Shown piece by piece: positions 32,511-41,280 of a stretch of DNA of 47,786 nucleotides (the first letter of the stretch is position 1; every line of letters starts with the position of its first letter). The notes below the pieces were generated by a model, which was not told where the DNA came from, searched no databases, and saw only the letters and a program-made list of their open reading frames with translations. A program made the translations under genes and the position numbers. The DNA comes from an uncultured Eubacteriales bacterium (lineage in GTDB: Bacteria; Bacillota; Clostridia; Christensenellales; Aristaeellaceae). The stretch lies in the NCBI GenBank assembly GCA_900315315.1, contig OMYT01000027.1:1-47786 (forward strand). Reading direction: 5' to 3'.

Positions 32511-32606
32511 CCAGGGCTTTCCGAGTGCCCGGGGCTGCCGCCCGTTTTCCGCTGAGAAAGAGCCACTGGCTCTTTCTCCGGGCGCTTCAAACCCCTGGAC
32601 CTTCGG
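32511..32606 (+). repeat. Dispersed structured repeat, long form (copy H)
   Basis: It is the same as copy G except for two missing G residues in the 5' run. It lies in the 250-nt gap between the binding-protein and ATPase genes, in opposite orientation to that operon. A TCGCGCC/GGCGCGA hairpin (32493-32510) abuts it. Possibly it lowers downstream expression relative to the binding protein. Confidence 0.9.
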
Positions 32607-32691
32607 ATTCAAAAAAGCGAAGGGATTCCTAAAGGGAAACCCATGGAAAAGGGGGAGGTGGTGACCTCCCCCTGAGGATCCGACTGCGGGA

Positions 32692-33891
32692 TTACTTCAC
32701 GGTGAAGTACTTCTCCGGCACTTCGATCTGGGTGGATCCCATGTAGTGTCCGGGATTACCCATGATGTAGGTGTCCTGATAGACCAGGAAGACGTTCTCG
32801 CTCTTCACACCGGTTTCAACATTGGTGTAGTTGGAGCCGTTCCACTCCGCCTTGGGAGAGAATTCCTGATAGGCCTTGGCGATATCGTCGATGTCGCACA
32901 GTTCGCTCTCGCCCTTGATGACGTTGTAGGCATGCTGCGCAAGACCGGCGGAAACCGTGTAGCCGTAGCTGTAAGCCCAGGTGCCGAAGCGGCCTTCGCC
33001 GCCCTTTTCGACCACAGCAGCCTCAACAGCGGCCAGGATCTTCTCAAAGTCGCCGCCCGCGTCGGTCAGGTCCAGACCCAGGGCGCCCGGATAGCCCATC
33101 AGAGGAGAGGGCAGGTCCGCTTCGATGAAGTATCCGCCGTAGGCCAGCAGCTGCTTCAGCAGAGGCTCGGTATGAGCATCGTTGGTGCAGAAGTAGGCGG
33201 AGTTCTGGCCGTACTTCTCGATCCATTCGGGAGCATGCTCCAGAATGTAAGCCTGAGCGCCGGGAACACCCACGTCGGTGGTGGGGTCGGGAGCGGTCTC
33301 GAGCACGAATTCCATGCCGAATTCCTTGCAGGCTTCCTTCATGATCGCCACGCGGCGGCTCATGGTTTCATAGCTCATATGACGGGGGAAGGAGATGTGC
33401 ACGAAGGTGTCGCAGCCCAGCTCGTGCGCGGTGCGGATCATCAGATAGCCGCGGGCAACGAAGTCGTTGTTGCAGACGAGGTCGGCAGCGCTGCCGATCT
33501 CGGGCAGGTCTTCATGAGACTCACCGGCGATGCAGATGATGTCGGGGCGGCGTTCTTTGATCTGACGGAAGGCTTCGGTGGTTCCGGGCACAGCCTGGTT
33601 CACGATGATGGCCTTCATTTCCGGATCATCGGACAGGTTCACGATGGTCTGGATGGTGGTCTCCAGCTCTTCGGTGAAGTTGTCGGGATAAATCGCGAGC
33701 TTGACGCGGTCTTCACCGTACTTCTCCTGGAAGGCTTCCGCGCCGCGGCGGTCGTCTTCAGACTGGGAAACGGAACCGGTGACGATGCCGATATGGAAGG
33801 TGTCGTCATCAGCGGAGGCGGCAGCCATCAGGCCGGTCATCACAGACAGCACCATGGCGAGCGCCAGGACAAGGGAAAGCAGTTTCTTCAT
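32692..33891 (-). CDS. DUF3798-type extracytoplasmic substrate-binding protein
   Basis: A signal peptide (1-27, cut near AASA-DDD; no lipobox Cys) precedes a 370-residue two-lobed periplasmic-binding fold. FHIGIVTGSVSQSEDDRRGA starts lobe one, and ADLVCNNDFVARGYLMIRTA and HISFPRHMSYETMSRR are conserved internal motifs of the DUF3798 family as I remember it. It heads the ABC operon: binding protein, ATPase, two permeases, small membrane protein. Lack of a lipobox means that membrane tethering is by other means. The ligand is not known. The gene has a clear promoter and a LacI-type operator upstream. Confidence 0.85.
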   Translation of the reverse strand: MKKLLSLVLALAMVLSVMTGLMAAASADDDTFHIGIVTGSVSQSEDDRRGAEAFQEKYGEDRVKLAIYPDNFTEELETTIQTIVNLSDDPEMKAIIVNQAVPGTTEAFRQIKERRPDIICIAGESHEDLPEIGSAADLVCNNDFVARGYLMIRTAHELGCDTFVHISFPRHMSYETMSRRVAIMKEACKEFGMEFVLETAPDPTTDVGVPGAQAYILEHAPEWIEKYGQNSAYFCTNDAHTEPLLKQLLAYGGYFIEADLPSPLMGYPGALGLDLTDAGGDFEKILAAVEAAVVEKGGEGRFGTWAYSYGYTVSAGLAQHAYNVIKGESELCDIDDIAKAYQEFSPKAEWNGSNYTNVETGVKSENVFLVYQDTYIMGNPGHYMGSTQIEVPEKYFTVK

Positions 33892-33949
33892 AGTTTGGGG
33901 CTTCCTTTCTGTTTGTTTTTCCGGAATGGGTTCCGGAATCGGTTTTTAT

Positions 33950-33978
33950 ATTTTAATTGATTATCAGGCACTTCGCAA
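33950..33978 (-). promoter_or_regulatory. Promoter of the DUF3798 ABC operon
   Basis: On the minus strand, TTGCGA (33978-33973), a 17-nt spacer and TAAAAT (33955-33950). A CCGGAA/TTCCGG hairpin lies in the leader (33921-33936). Confidence 0.7.
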
Positions 33979-34057
33979 GAAATCCGCGCATCTTCCCTGT
34001 GTATTTTGTTTGCGTTTTGTATACGAAACAGATACGAAAGAGAATGTAACAAAAAGC

Positions 34058-34069
34058 CGAAACGTTTCG
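34058..34069. promoter_or_regulatory. LacI/GalR-type operator
   Basis: CGAAACGTTTCG is a perfect palindrome with the central CG typical of LacI-family and cre-like operators. It lies between the divergent ABC operon and the EAL gene, about 90 nt upstream of the operon promoter, so it may act on either. Confidence 0.6.
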
Positions 34070-34190
34070 AAAAAGTCTTTTCAACGCTGTACATATATGT
34101 TAAAATGATTTAGTTTCGAAGATGAGCTGGAGAAACTGAAAAGCAAATCGGCGGTCTGCCTTCAATCAAGCACAAAGAGGTGCGTTCGGG

Positions 34191-36098
34191 ATGCAGGAGA
34201 CAATGCGGCTGGAAAAATATTTCCCTGCCAGTGAAGTGACGGTTCTGGCGGTCTGCTTTGTCATGGTCATTTTGCTGGTCGTTTCCTTCAAGGTGCGGAT
34301 GAAGAGCTTCCGCATGTTTGCGGCGATGCTCTGGATGCTGATCGTTGCAACCTGTTCGGATCTGATGCTTCATTACCTGATGAACAAGGATCCGACCCTG
34401 CCCACATGGATATTTTACAGCCTGCGCAGTATCTATCATGTGCTTCTTTTCAGCCTGCTGCATCACTATGTGCTATACACCTGCGAGGCCACGGCGTTAA
34501 GCCGCGTGAAGCGGCGGCCGTATATCGCCGCGGCGACCGCGCTGTTTGCTGTTTTCTCTGTCGCGGATACGGTGGGCATTTTCACGGGAAGGACCATGCA
34601 CATTATCGACGGCGTTATCTCCTTTGAGGGATCCCATATCTTCACAGCTGGCTATATATGCTTTGTCGTGCTGCTTACCGCGCTGCTGTACCGGGTGCGC
34701 CGCCGCCTGTACAAGCAGGTGATGCTGGGCTTTGCCGGCGTAATGGTGCTGTCCATTTCAATGCTTGCCGTGGCGCGGCTGCGGACCCAGTCCTCCTATA
34801 CCGCGGCGACTTTCCTTTTCCCCCTGATTGCGGTGATGTACCTGCTGCATTCCAACCCGTATGACGCGATGCTGGGGGCCAACGATCTGCGCGGGCTGAA
34901 CAACCTCATCCGCTACAGCGATGAGAAACAACGGGAATACCTGTACCTGAGTTTATATATGAAGGAACTGGACGAGAGCGGATCCACCATGTCGGATGAA
35001 CTGAAGACCCTGATCCGGCACGTGGCGGAGGCCTATTACCGCCGCAGCACACTGTTCCAGGTGAGCAACGGGCATATGCTGCTGATGGTCCCCAAGGACA
35101 GAAACCGGAACTGGCAGGAGCGCACGGAGAAGATCCTGCAGGAGTTCAAAGTGGAATATGAAAAGTTCCGGTATGACTACAAGCTGGTCATCGGGGAGAG
35201 CACACCGGAACTGAACCGGAAGAACGAGTATGTCAGCTTTATCCGGAGCATCCATGCCCGGATTCCGGAGAACACAATCTATCAGGTGCAAAGGGATGAC
35301 CTGGACAAGTTCCGGAATTATGAGGTGATCCTGAAGGAAATTGCGGATATCGCCGCGAAGAAGGACCCGGAAGACCCGCGGGTGCTGGTGTATTGCCAGC
35401 CGGTGTACAACATCCGGACCGGGAAGTATGACACGGCGGAGGCCCTGATGCGGCTGCAGCTGGACGAGCTGGGCATTGTCTTTCCGGACCAGTTCATTCC
35501 CCCGGCGGAGGAGAACGGCTACATCCACGCACTGACGCAGATCATCCTGAGCAAGACCTGCCGGGCGATCCGGACGCTGACGTCGGAAGGATTCGAGATC
35601 GAGCGCATCAGCGTGAACGTTTCCGCGCTGGAACTGCGGGACCAGGACTTCTGCGGGGATATTGACGAGATTATCGGCCGCAGCGGCGTGGATGCCGGGC
35701 GGATTGCCATCGAGCTGACCGAGTCCCGGAACGACAGCGACTTCATGCTGATGAAAGAAAAGATTGAGGAGCTGAAGGGGAAGGGCATTACTTTCTACCT
35801 GGATGACTTCGGCACCGGATACAGCAACATGGAACGGATTCTCGAGCTTCCGTTTGATATCATCAAGTTTGACCGGAGCATGGTCATCGCCGGCTCCCAG
35901 GACAAGCGATCCGAGCAGGTGCTCGGCAGCCTGGCAGACCTGTTCAGCAAGCTGGACTATTCCGTGCTCTATGAAGGCGTTGAGGATGAAAAAGACGAGG
36001 AGATGTGCCGCGGGCTGAGCGCCTCCTATCTCCAGGGATACAAGTATTCAAAACCGATCCCGATCAGCGAGCTGAGGAAGTTCCTGGAAAAAGAATGA
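34191..36098 (+). CDS. Membrane EAL-domain cyclic-di-GMP phosphodiesterase
   Basis: A 635-residue protein. Residues 15-225 hold about seven membrane helices; residues 235-385 look like a degenerate GGDEF-type domain (DAMLGANDLRGLNNLIRY starts it, but no GGDEF motif is present). The EAL domain (about 395-632) keeps all key residues: EAL (Glu417), ISVNVSALEL, IELTESRND, DDFGTGYS, IIKFDRS, YEGVEDEKDEE and LQGYKYSKPIP, so it should hydrolyse c-di-GMP. It has no neighbour on its strand and ends in a strong terminator. No upstream c-di-GMP riboswitch was found. Together with the HD-GYP gene it points to c-di-GMP control in this organism. Confidence 0.93.
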   Translation: MQETMRLEKYFPASEVTVLAVCFVMVILLVVSFKVRMKSFRMFAAMLWMLIVATCSDLMLHYLMNKDPTLPTWIFYSLRSIYHVLLFSLLHHYVLYTCEATALSRVKRRPYIAAATALFAVFSVADTVGIFTGRTMHIIDGVISFEGSHIFTAGYICFVVLLTALLYRVRRRLYKQVMLGFAGVMVLSISMLAVARLRTQSSYTAATFLFPLIAVMYLLHSNPYDAMLGANDLRGLNNLIRYSDEKQREYLYLSLYMKELDESGSTMSDELKTLIRHVAEAYYRRSTLFQVSNGHMLLMVPKDRNRNWQERTEKILQEFKVEYEKFRYDYKLVIGESTPELNRKNEYVSFIRSIHARIPENTIYQVQRDDLDKFRNYEVILKEIADIAAKKDPEDPRVLVYCQPVYNIRTGKYDTAEALMRLQLDELGIVFPDQFIPPAEENGYIHALTQIILSKTCRAIRTLTSEGFEIERISVNVSALELRDQDFCGDIDEIIGRSGVDAGRIAIELTESRNDSDFMLMKEKIEELKGKGITFYLDDFGTGYSNMERILELPFDIIKFDRSMVIAGSQDKRSEQVLGSLADLFSKLDYSVLYEGVEDEKDEEMCRGLSASYLQGYKYSKPIPISELRKFLEKE

Positions 36099-36105
36099 GA
36101 AAAGC

Positions 36106-36136
36106 AAAACCCGTGCCGGTGAAAGCACGGGTTTTT
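36106..36136. terminator. Terminator between EAL and exported-protein genes
   Basis: AAAACCCGTGC pairs with GCACGGGTTTT around a 9-nt loop, with T and A tracts on the two sides for both directions. Confidence 0.85.
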
Positions 36137-36150
36137 GAAAACGGGAAGAA

Positions 36151-36711
36151 TTAATCCCAGGCCAGGATGGAATTCAGCCGGGTGGCTGCGCCTTCGAGGG
36201 TCTCCGTATCACCGGCGCTGACGGTGAAGATGTAGCCTTTGCTGCCGACGTAGTACTGGCGCTGAATGATATTCACGCTCTGGCCGTTCATGCTCAGTTT
36301 CATCTGAGAATCAAGGCTGACGCAGCTTTCACCGCTCAGGGTGTTGTCAACAGGATCGGCGTATTCGATGGAATCGAGCGTAAAGCCGTAGCTCTCGAAC
36401 CCTTTCTTCATTTCCTCTTTCAACCCGGGCACTTCAGCACGGACGTCTTCAACGGTGATCGACCCGGTTGTTCCGGTCCAGACCACGTTGAAATTCGTCG
36501 CCTGATCACCGGAGGACAGATAGGGATAAACCGTGACATAGAGCTGCTCGGCTGCCTTTTCATTCAACTGATAGGCAGCACCGGAATCAACATTCAGGGT
36601 GAAGCCGTCGAGAACGAGCGGGCTTCCGTCAGCAGTCTTGACTTCGGCAAGGGCAGCGCCGCACAGGCAGACGAGGCAAAGCGCCATCAACAGGGCAAGA
36701 ATCTTTTTCAT
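36151..36711 (-). CDS. Exported small protein of unknown function
   Basis: The start at 36711 follows AAGGAGG at good distance. The 186-residue product has a signal peptide (MKKILALLMALCLVCLCGAA, cut near ALA-E) and a single alpha/beta domain after it (LVLDGFTLNVDSGAAYQLN and VYPYLSSGDQATNFNVVW). It resembles small exported proteins of the PsbP-like or DUF1795 type, but this is a weak impression. It faces the EAL gene across a bidirectional terminator and stands divergent to the TIR-like/CARF operon. Confidence 0.75.
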   Translation of the reverse strand: MKKILALLMALCLVCLCGAALAEVKTADGSPLVLDGFTLNVDSGAAYQLNEKAAEQLYVTVYPYLSSGDQATNFNVVWTGTTGSITVEDVRAEVPGLKEEMKKGFESYGFTLDSIEYADPVDNTLSGESCVSLDSQMKLSMNGQSVNIIQRQYYVGSKGYIFTVSAGDTETLEGAATRLNSILAWD

Positions 36712-36791
36712 GGGACAACCTCCTTCAGAATGATTTCCTTCCGTTATTCTACAGGACATGTACAGCGATTGCAATCTTTTTTAAGATTCCT

Positions 36792-36819
36792 TTGAAATCT
36801 GCCCGTTATCTGCTATAAT
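36792..36819 (+). promoter_or_regulatory. Promoter of the TIR-like/CARF operon
   Basis: TTGAAA (36792-36797), a 16-nt spacer and TATAAT (36814-36819). A leader of about 100 nt follows, with a TGATCC/GGATCA hairpin just before the GGGGAGGAG ribosome site. Confidence 0.7.
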
Positions 36820-36927
36820 ATTCTCCGGGAAAAGCAAAAACAGAACACGGTGGCGGAGCTGAGCTTCTGAAGCCAGATGATGACGCGCAGTGTATCCTGA
36901 TCCGACGGGATCACGGGGAGGAGAAAG

Positions 36928-37443
36928 ATGTATAAGGTATATATCAGCTGGGTTCCGAATATGGAACTGGATCAGAAGGTCAGGCAGATTCTGCGGGAAA
37001 ACGGTTTTCAGTGCGAAGACTGGAAATGGAGAAATGTGGCGTCTGACGCAGAGATTCACAAGGCCCTGAAAGAGGCGGACGTTTATCTCTGCTATTCGTC
37101 CAACGAAGTGGGTTCCATGTACGAAAAACGGGAAACGGACATGGCTCTGTACAACGGCACCGTGACCATCGGGCTCAGGCTGTCCGCGACAGACAGAATG
37201 TGCGGAGGATGGTCCATGGTGAACCTGCCTCCCAGCGCGGCCATGTTTGACCTGACGGACGAAGCTTCGCTGAAAGACCTGCCCGGGTTTATCATGGAGA
37301 AAATCCGGACGAAGGCAGAAGGGGAACAGGATTCCCGGAATCCCGAAAAAGCGGAGCCCGGCAAACCGGAAACGGGTTCCGAGGCGGAGAACCATCCGGT
37401 TAAAAGAATCTTTTCATCATTCCGGGAGAAAAAGCGGAATTAA
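36928..37443 (+). CDS. TIR-like domain protein
   Basis: The first 115 of 171 residues look like a compact TIR fold. YKVYISWVPN is strand A with the usual V-x-I-S motif, DQKVRQILRENGFQCEDW is helix A and strand B, SDAEIHKALKEADVYLCYSS is helix B/strand C, and SMYEKRETDMALYNG matches the TIR stretch S-x-Y/W-x-x-x-E-x-x-x-A. Glu69 would be the catalytic acid of NAD-cleaving TIRs. The last 50 residues are a low-complexity charged tail. TIR proteins of defence systems cut NAD or make cyclic ADP-ribose signals. The gene ends 24 nt before a CARF-nuclease gene in one operon. The TIR call is from motif reading only and could be wrong. Confidence 0.6.
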   Translation: MYKVYISWVPNMELDQKVRQILRENGFQCEDWKWRNVASDAEIHKALKEADVYLCYSSNEVGSMYEKRETDMALYNGTVTIGLRLSATDRMCGGWSMVNLPPSAAMFDLTDEASLKDLPGFIMEKIRTKAEGEQDSRNPEKAEPGKPETGSEAENHPVKRIFSSFREKKRN

Positions 37444-37467
37444 AAAGAGCCGCCGGGGAGAGACACG

Positions 37468-38667
37468 ATGGAAGTCAAAACACTGATTGAGTTTTTTGAT
37501 GTGCGCCCGTTGGAAAACGTGCTGGGCGTGGAGATTTTCCGCCCTGAACACGTGGTCTATATCTGCCCGGAGGGAACGCCTGCACATGCCAAATCACAGC
37601 TGAAACGGTACTTTGACCATCGGGGGATCAACGCCTCGCTGCAATTTCTGTATGCCAACACATTTAACGCAAAAGCCATTCTGCGGGCGTTCCGGAAGAC
37701 GCTGACCGAACACCCGGACTCCGTGATGGATATCACCGGGGGAACAGACGCCCTTCTCTTCGCCGCGGGGTTTTTCGGGGCTGAAACCAAGATCCCCGTG
37801 GTTACTTACAGCCGGACGCAGAACCGTTTCTACAGCATTCATCTTGCGGATTCCGCTCACGGCATTCCCGTCGATCTTGTTTTGTCGGTGGAGGATTGCT
37901 TCCTGATGGCCGGGGGCTTCATGCGCAAAGGGCGGGTGGATAACAGCATACTGAACCGCTATATGGATGATATCAAACCCTTTTTCGATGTTTTCCTGAA
38001 ATATAGGACCCGCTGGGATAAAATTGTCAATTACATTCAGCGAATCTCTCCCGCATGGGAAGACGGGAGTTTTTCGCTGAACGTTCAGGGAAACTATACG
38101 GTCAAGGGGGAACACGGATCCCGGCTGGATGCGCCGGAGGAGGCGCTGCATGCACTGGAAGAAATCAGAATGATTTCCGAACTGCAGATCGTTCCGGAGG
38201 AAAGCGTTGCTTTCCGCTTCCGGGACGCGCAGATCCGGGCCTGGCTGCGGGACGTCGGGAGCGTGCTTGAACTGTATGTTTACAAAGCGTGCCTGGATTC
38301 CGGCGTGTTCAACGACGTGCGGACAAGCGCTGTGGTGGACTGGAGCGGGGGAGAAAAGGGCAAACCGGTTTCCAACGAACTGGACGTGATGTGCACGCGG
38401 GGAATTATGCCGGTGTTTATCAGCTGTAAAACCTGCGCAATCAAGACGGAAGCGCTGAACGAGCTGGCGATCCTGCGGGACCGTTTCGGCGGCCAGATGG
38501 CCCGGGCGGCTATCGTCACCGCGGAGCCGGCCGTCATCGCCGCGAGGAACCGCGCAGCCGAGCTGAATATCCGCGTGATTGACCTGAATGATCTGAAGAA
38601 TGGCAGCCATATCGAAATGATCCGCCGGATGATCAAACGGGTGGGGCCGGAGGCGGAACAGCATTGA
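37468..38667 (+). CDS. Card1/Can2-like CARF - PD-(D/E)XK nuclease (DUF1887)
   Basis: A 399-residue protein. The CARF part (1-140) has the ligand-loop motif SVMDITGGTDALLFAAGFFG (about 85-104), typical of the DUF1887/Card1 group. A winged-helix-like linker (about 165-250) follows, then a PD-(D/E)XK nuclease: VLELYVY (Glu268), NELDVM (Asp306), ISCK (Lys321) and the downstream helix ELAILRDRFGG. Card1 and Can2 cut nucleic acid when cyclic oligoadenylate binds the CARF dimer, usually beside type III CRISPR systems. No cas10 or array is in this window. It is cotranscribed with the TIR-like gene, which could make or sense a nucleotide signal. Confidence 0.88.
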   Translation: MEVKTLIEFFDVRPLENVLGVEIFRPEHVVYICPEGTPAHAKSQLKRYFDHRGINASLQFLYANTFNAKAILRAFRKTLTEHPDSVMDITGGTDALLFAAGFFGAETKIPVVTYSRTQNRFYSIHLADSAHGIPVDLVLSVEDCFLMAGGFMRKGRVDNSILNRYMDDIKPFFDVFLKYRTRWDKIVNYIQRISPAWEDGSFSLNVQGNYTVKGEHGSRLDAPEEALHALEEIRMISELQIVPEESVAFRFRDAQIRAWLRDVGSVLELYVYKACLDSGVFNDVRTSAVVDWSGGEKGKPVSNELDVMCTRGIMPVFISCKTCAIKTEALNELAILRDRFGGQMARAAIVTAEPAVIAARNRAAELNIRVIDLNDLKNGSHIEMIRRMIKRVGPEAEQH

Positions 38668-38804
38668 TTGATTCAGCCAATCTCTCCAAAAAGAAAAATA
38701 TGTACGGATAAATTTCAGATTTTGAGGTTTATTTTGCCTGTTATTGTGGTATCATCATAGCCGTTCAGAAACACAGGAGGCGGGAAACCGCCGGAGGAGG
38801 ACCC

Positions 38805-39542
38805 ATGATTGAACTGCAGCAGGTAACGAAAACATACGCGAAAAACAATAAAAAGGCCGTGGATAACCTGACGCTGAAGGTTGAAGGCGGAGAGCTTTTC
38901 GGCTTCATCGGCCCGAACGGCGCCGGCAAGACGACGACCATCAAGCTGATGACGGGTATCCTGGCGCCGGACGAGGGAACGGTTTCCATGGCCGGGCACA
39001 ACATGGCCACCGACCGGATTGAAGCGCAGAAGCTAATTGGCTATGTGCCGGACGGCAACGATCTCTACGACCGGCTGACGGGCATGGAGTACCTGAACTT
39101 CATGGCGGACGTATATCAGGTGGACGCCGCGCGGAGAAAGGCGCATATCGAGAAATACCTGGACATCTTCGAACTGGAGGACGCCATCAACAGCCAGGTT
39201 CGCTCCTATTCAAAGGGCATGAAGCAGAAGCTGGTGGTGATCGGCGCGCTGATCCACAATCCCCCGGTGTGGATCCTGGACGAACCGCTGGGCGGCCTGG
39301 ATCCCCGGGCGGCGCATCTGCTGAAGGAAGAGATGCTGCGGCACTGCCGGGAGGGCAACACGGTGTTCTTCTCCACCCATGTGCTGGAAGTGGCGGAGAA
39401 GCTGTGCACGCGGATCGGTGTGATCGACCATGGCAGCCTGCGTGCCCAGGGCACGCTGGAGGAACTGCGCTCCGGAGAGAAAGGCGCCAGCCTTGAAGAC
39501 CTGTTCCTGGAGCTGACGGACGACGGAGGAGACGAACAATGA
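38805..39542 (+). CDS. ABC-2 type exporter ATPase
   Basis: A 245-residue single ABC domain. Walker A is GPNGAGKTTT (about 35-44), the signature YSKGMKQKL (about 130), Walker B VWILDEPLGG, and the switch His is in FFSTHVLEVAEK. The strong site GGAGGAGG precedes the ATG. Its stop overlaps the permease start (ATGA). The pair is of the CcmA/YhaQ export class, for lipids, drugs or peptides; the cargo is unknown. Confidence 0.93.
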   Translation: MIELQQVTKTYAKNNKKAVDNLTLKVEGGELFGFIGPNGAGKTTTIKLMTGILAPDEGTVSMAGHNMATDRIEAQKLIGYVPDGNDLYDRLTGMEYLNFMADVYQVDAARRKAHIEKYLDIFELEDAINSQVRSYSKGMKQKLVVIGALIHNPPVWILDEPLGGLDPRAAHLLKEEMLRHCREGNTVFFSTHVLEVAEKLCTRIGVIDHGSLRAQGTLEELRSGEKGASLEDLFLELTDDGGDEQ

Positions 39543-41212
39543 CAGGCTTTTTCGCGCTGCTGCGGCTGCAGCTGCTTTCCCGGCTGGCTGACCTGAAGCC
39601 CCGCAACTTCAGGGCAGCGCTGAAGGAAAAGAAAGGCCGCACCATCGGGATGGCGATCCTGATCGTTTTCCTGGTGATTTACCTGGGAACGATCCTCTTC
39701 ATCGTGGAAAACAAGATGCTGGATGTCCTGATGAAGATGGGAACGCCGGATATGCTGATCAGCATGGCGGTTACGCTGGCGACGGCGGGCACGCTGATTA
39801 TGTCCTTTTTCTTTGTGCTCAGCTCTCTGTATCTGGGACGGGACGCGGTCTATCTGGCGGCCATGCCCCTGAAATCCCGGACGATTCTGAGCGCGAAACT
39901 GGTACAGGTCTGGATTTCCGAGACGCTGATCGACGCACTCCTGCTGCTGCCGGCATGCATTCTGTACGGCGTGAAGACCGGCGCGCCCGCCGGCTTCTAT
40001 CTGCGGATGATCCCGGTGTGGCTGCTGATTGCGATTCTGCCGATCTGCATCATCGCGTTTGTGAGCAGCCTGATTATCCGGGTATCCGGCCTCTGGAAAC
40101 ACCGGGAGATGGTGATGACCGTGGCCGGGATCGTGCTGATGGTCGGCTACATGTTCCTGATGATGAATCTGGGCGGCGTGACCGGTGACAGCGCGGAAAA
40201 CGGCGAGATACTGCAGCGCTTCATGATGGACAACTCGGCCCGGATTGAGGGCATGACCTCCCTGTTCCCGCCGGCGGCCTGGGCAGCCAAGGGCCTGCTG
40301 GGGAAGGATCCCGGACAGTTTGCCCTGTGGATCGCGATATCGCTGGCGGCGCCGGTGATCACGGTGTGGCTGCTGGGTTACAGCTATCGGAAACTGAGCC
40401 TCCTGCAGGCGGAAACTCCCGAAGGAACAAAGAAGAAATTCACGGGGAAGGAATCTTTCGGTGTCGGCAGCCAGTTCGGGGCCTGCTGCAAACGGGAACT
40501 GAAGACGATTCTGCGGGTGCCGTCCTACGCGACAAACATCCTGCCGATTGCCTTTATGCCCCTGCTGATGGTGATCATGATGTTCGTGATCTCAAACCGG
40601 ATCAGCGGGCAGCAGGAAGGGCAGAGCCTGGCGATGATGATGGAGAAACAGTTCGATCCCGCACTGGTCATGTCGATCCTGGCGGCGGTCATGGCCTACA
40701 TGGCCGGGATGAACCCGGCGCTTTCCACCGCGGTCTCGCGGGAGGGAAGGAGCCACGGATTCCTGACCGCGCTGCCGGTGCCGGCGAAGACAATCGTGCG
40801 TGCCAAGTTTGCAGTGGGGTTCGGCCTTTCACTGATCGGTGTGCTTGCGGCGTCGATCGCGCTGGCTGTGATCTTCCCGATGTTCAGGGTGCATGTGGTG
40901 CTGGCCTTTGTCCTGTGCGCGCTGTTCAGCTATGTGAACTCCGTGCTGGCCCTGAACCGGGATATCCGCAAACCGCGGCTGGACTGGGTGACGGAGCAGG
41001 AAGCCGTGAAGCAGAACTTCGGCGTGCTGATTTCCATGCTGATTTCCTGGGGAATTCTGATTGCGCTGGCCGGTGTGACATATCTCCTGATCACAGGGGG
41101 AATGGGGATGTATGCTGTGTTCGGAATCCTGGCGGCGATCCTGATTGCTCTGTGCGTATGGGCTACGATCCGGATGAACAAGGTGACGGAAAAATATTAC
41201 TGCCAGGGGTGA
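39539..41212 (+). CDS. ABC-2 type exporter permease
   Basis: A 557-residue membrane protein with about 12 predicted helices in two groups of six, the second starting near IAFMPLLMVIMMFVIS (about 338). It resembles the long putative ABC exporter permeases (YhaP/ABC_export-like) of Bacillota. A cytoplasmic stretch near 295-325 (GVGSQFGACCKRELKTILRV) separates the halves. The 4-nt overlap with the ATPase gene shows they form one transporter. A terminator follows. Confidence 0.88.
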   Translation: MTGFFALLRLQLLSRLADLKPRNFRAALKEKKGRTIGMAILIVFLVIYLGTILFIVENKMLDVLMKMGTPDMLISMAVTLATAGTLIMSFFFVLSSLYLGRDAVYLAAMPLKSRTILSAKLVQVWISETLIDALLLLPACILYGVKTGAPAGFYLRMIPVWLLIAILPICIIAFVSSLIIRVSGLWKHREMVMTVAGIVLMVGYMFLMMNLGGVTGDSAENGEILQRFMMDNSARIEGMTSLFPPAAWAAKGLLGKDPGQFALWIAISLAAPVITVWLLGYSYRKLSLLQAETPEGTKKKFTGKESFGVGSQFGACCKRELKTILRVPSYATNILPIAFMPLLMVIMMFVISNRISGQQEGQSLAMMMEKQFDPALVMSILAAVMAYMAGMNPALSTAVSREGRSHGFLTALPVPAKTIVRAKFAVGFGLSLIGVLAASIALAVIFPMFRVHVVLAFVLCALFSYVNSVLALNRDIRKPRLDWVTEQEAVKQNFGVLISMLISWGILIALAGVTYLLITGGMGMYAVFGILAAILIALCVWATIRMNKVTEKYYCQG

Positions 41213-41229
41213 GGTATAAATCATTGAAA

Positions 41230-41253
41230 GCAGGAAGCCGACCGGCTTCCTGC
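41230..41253 (+). terminator. Terminator of the exporter operon
   Basis: GCAGGAAGCC pairs perfectly with GGCTTCCTGC around GACC, followed by CTTTCATT. Confidence 0.8.
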
Positions 41254-41280
41254 CTTTCATTACCAGCGTTCCGGGAAAGA

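Noticed and set aside
30517-32664. Long open frame on the plus strand across the ABC ATPase gene
   Set aside because: It mirrors the codon pattern of the minus-strand ATPase, lacks a ribosome site and gives a low-complexity His/Gln/Ala-rich product. The same holds for 28657-29847 (+), 12230-13105 (-) and 19488-20459 (-).
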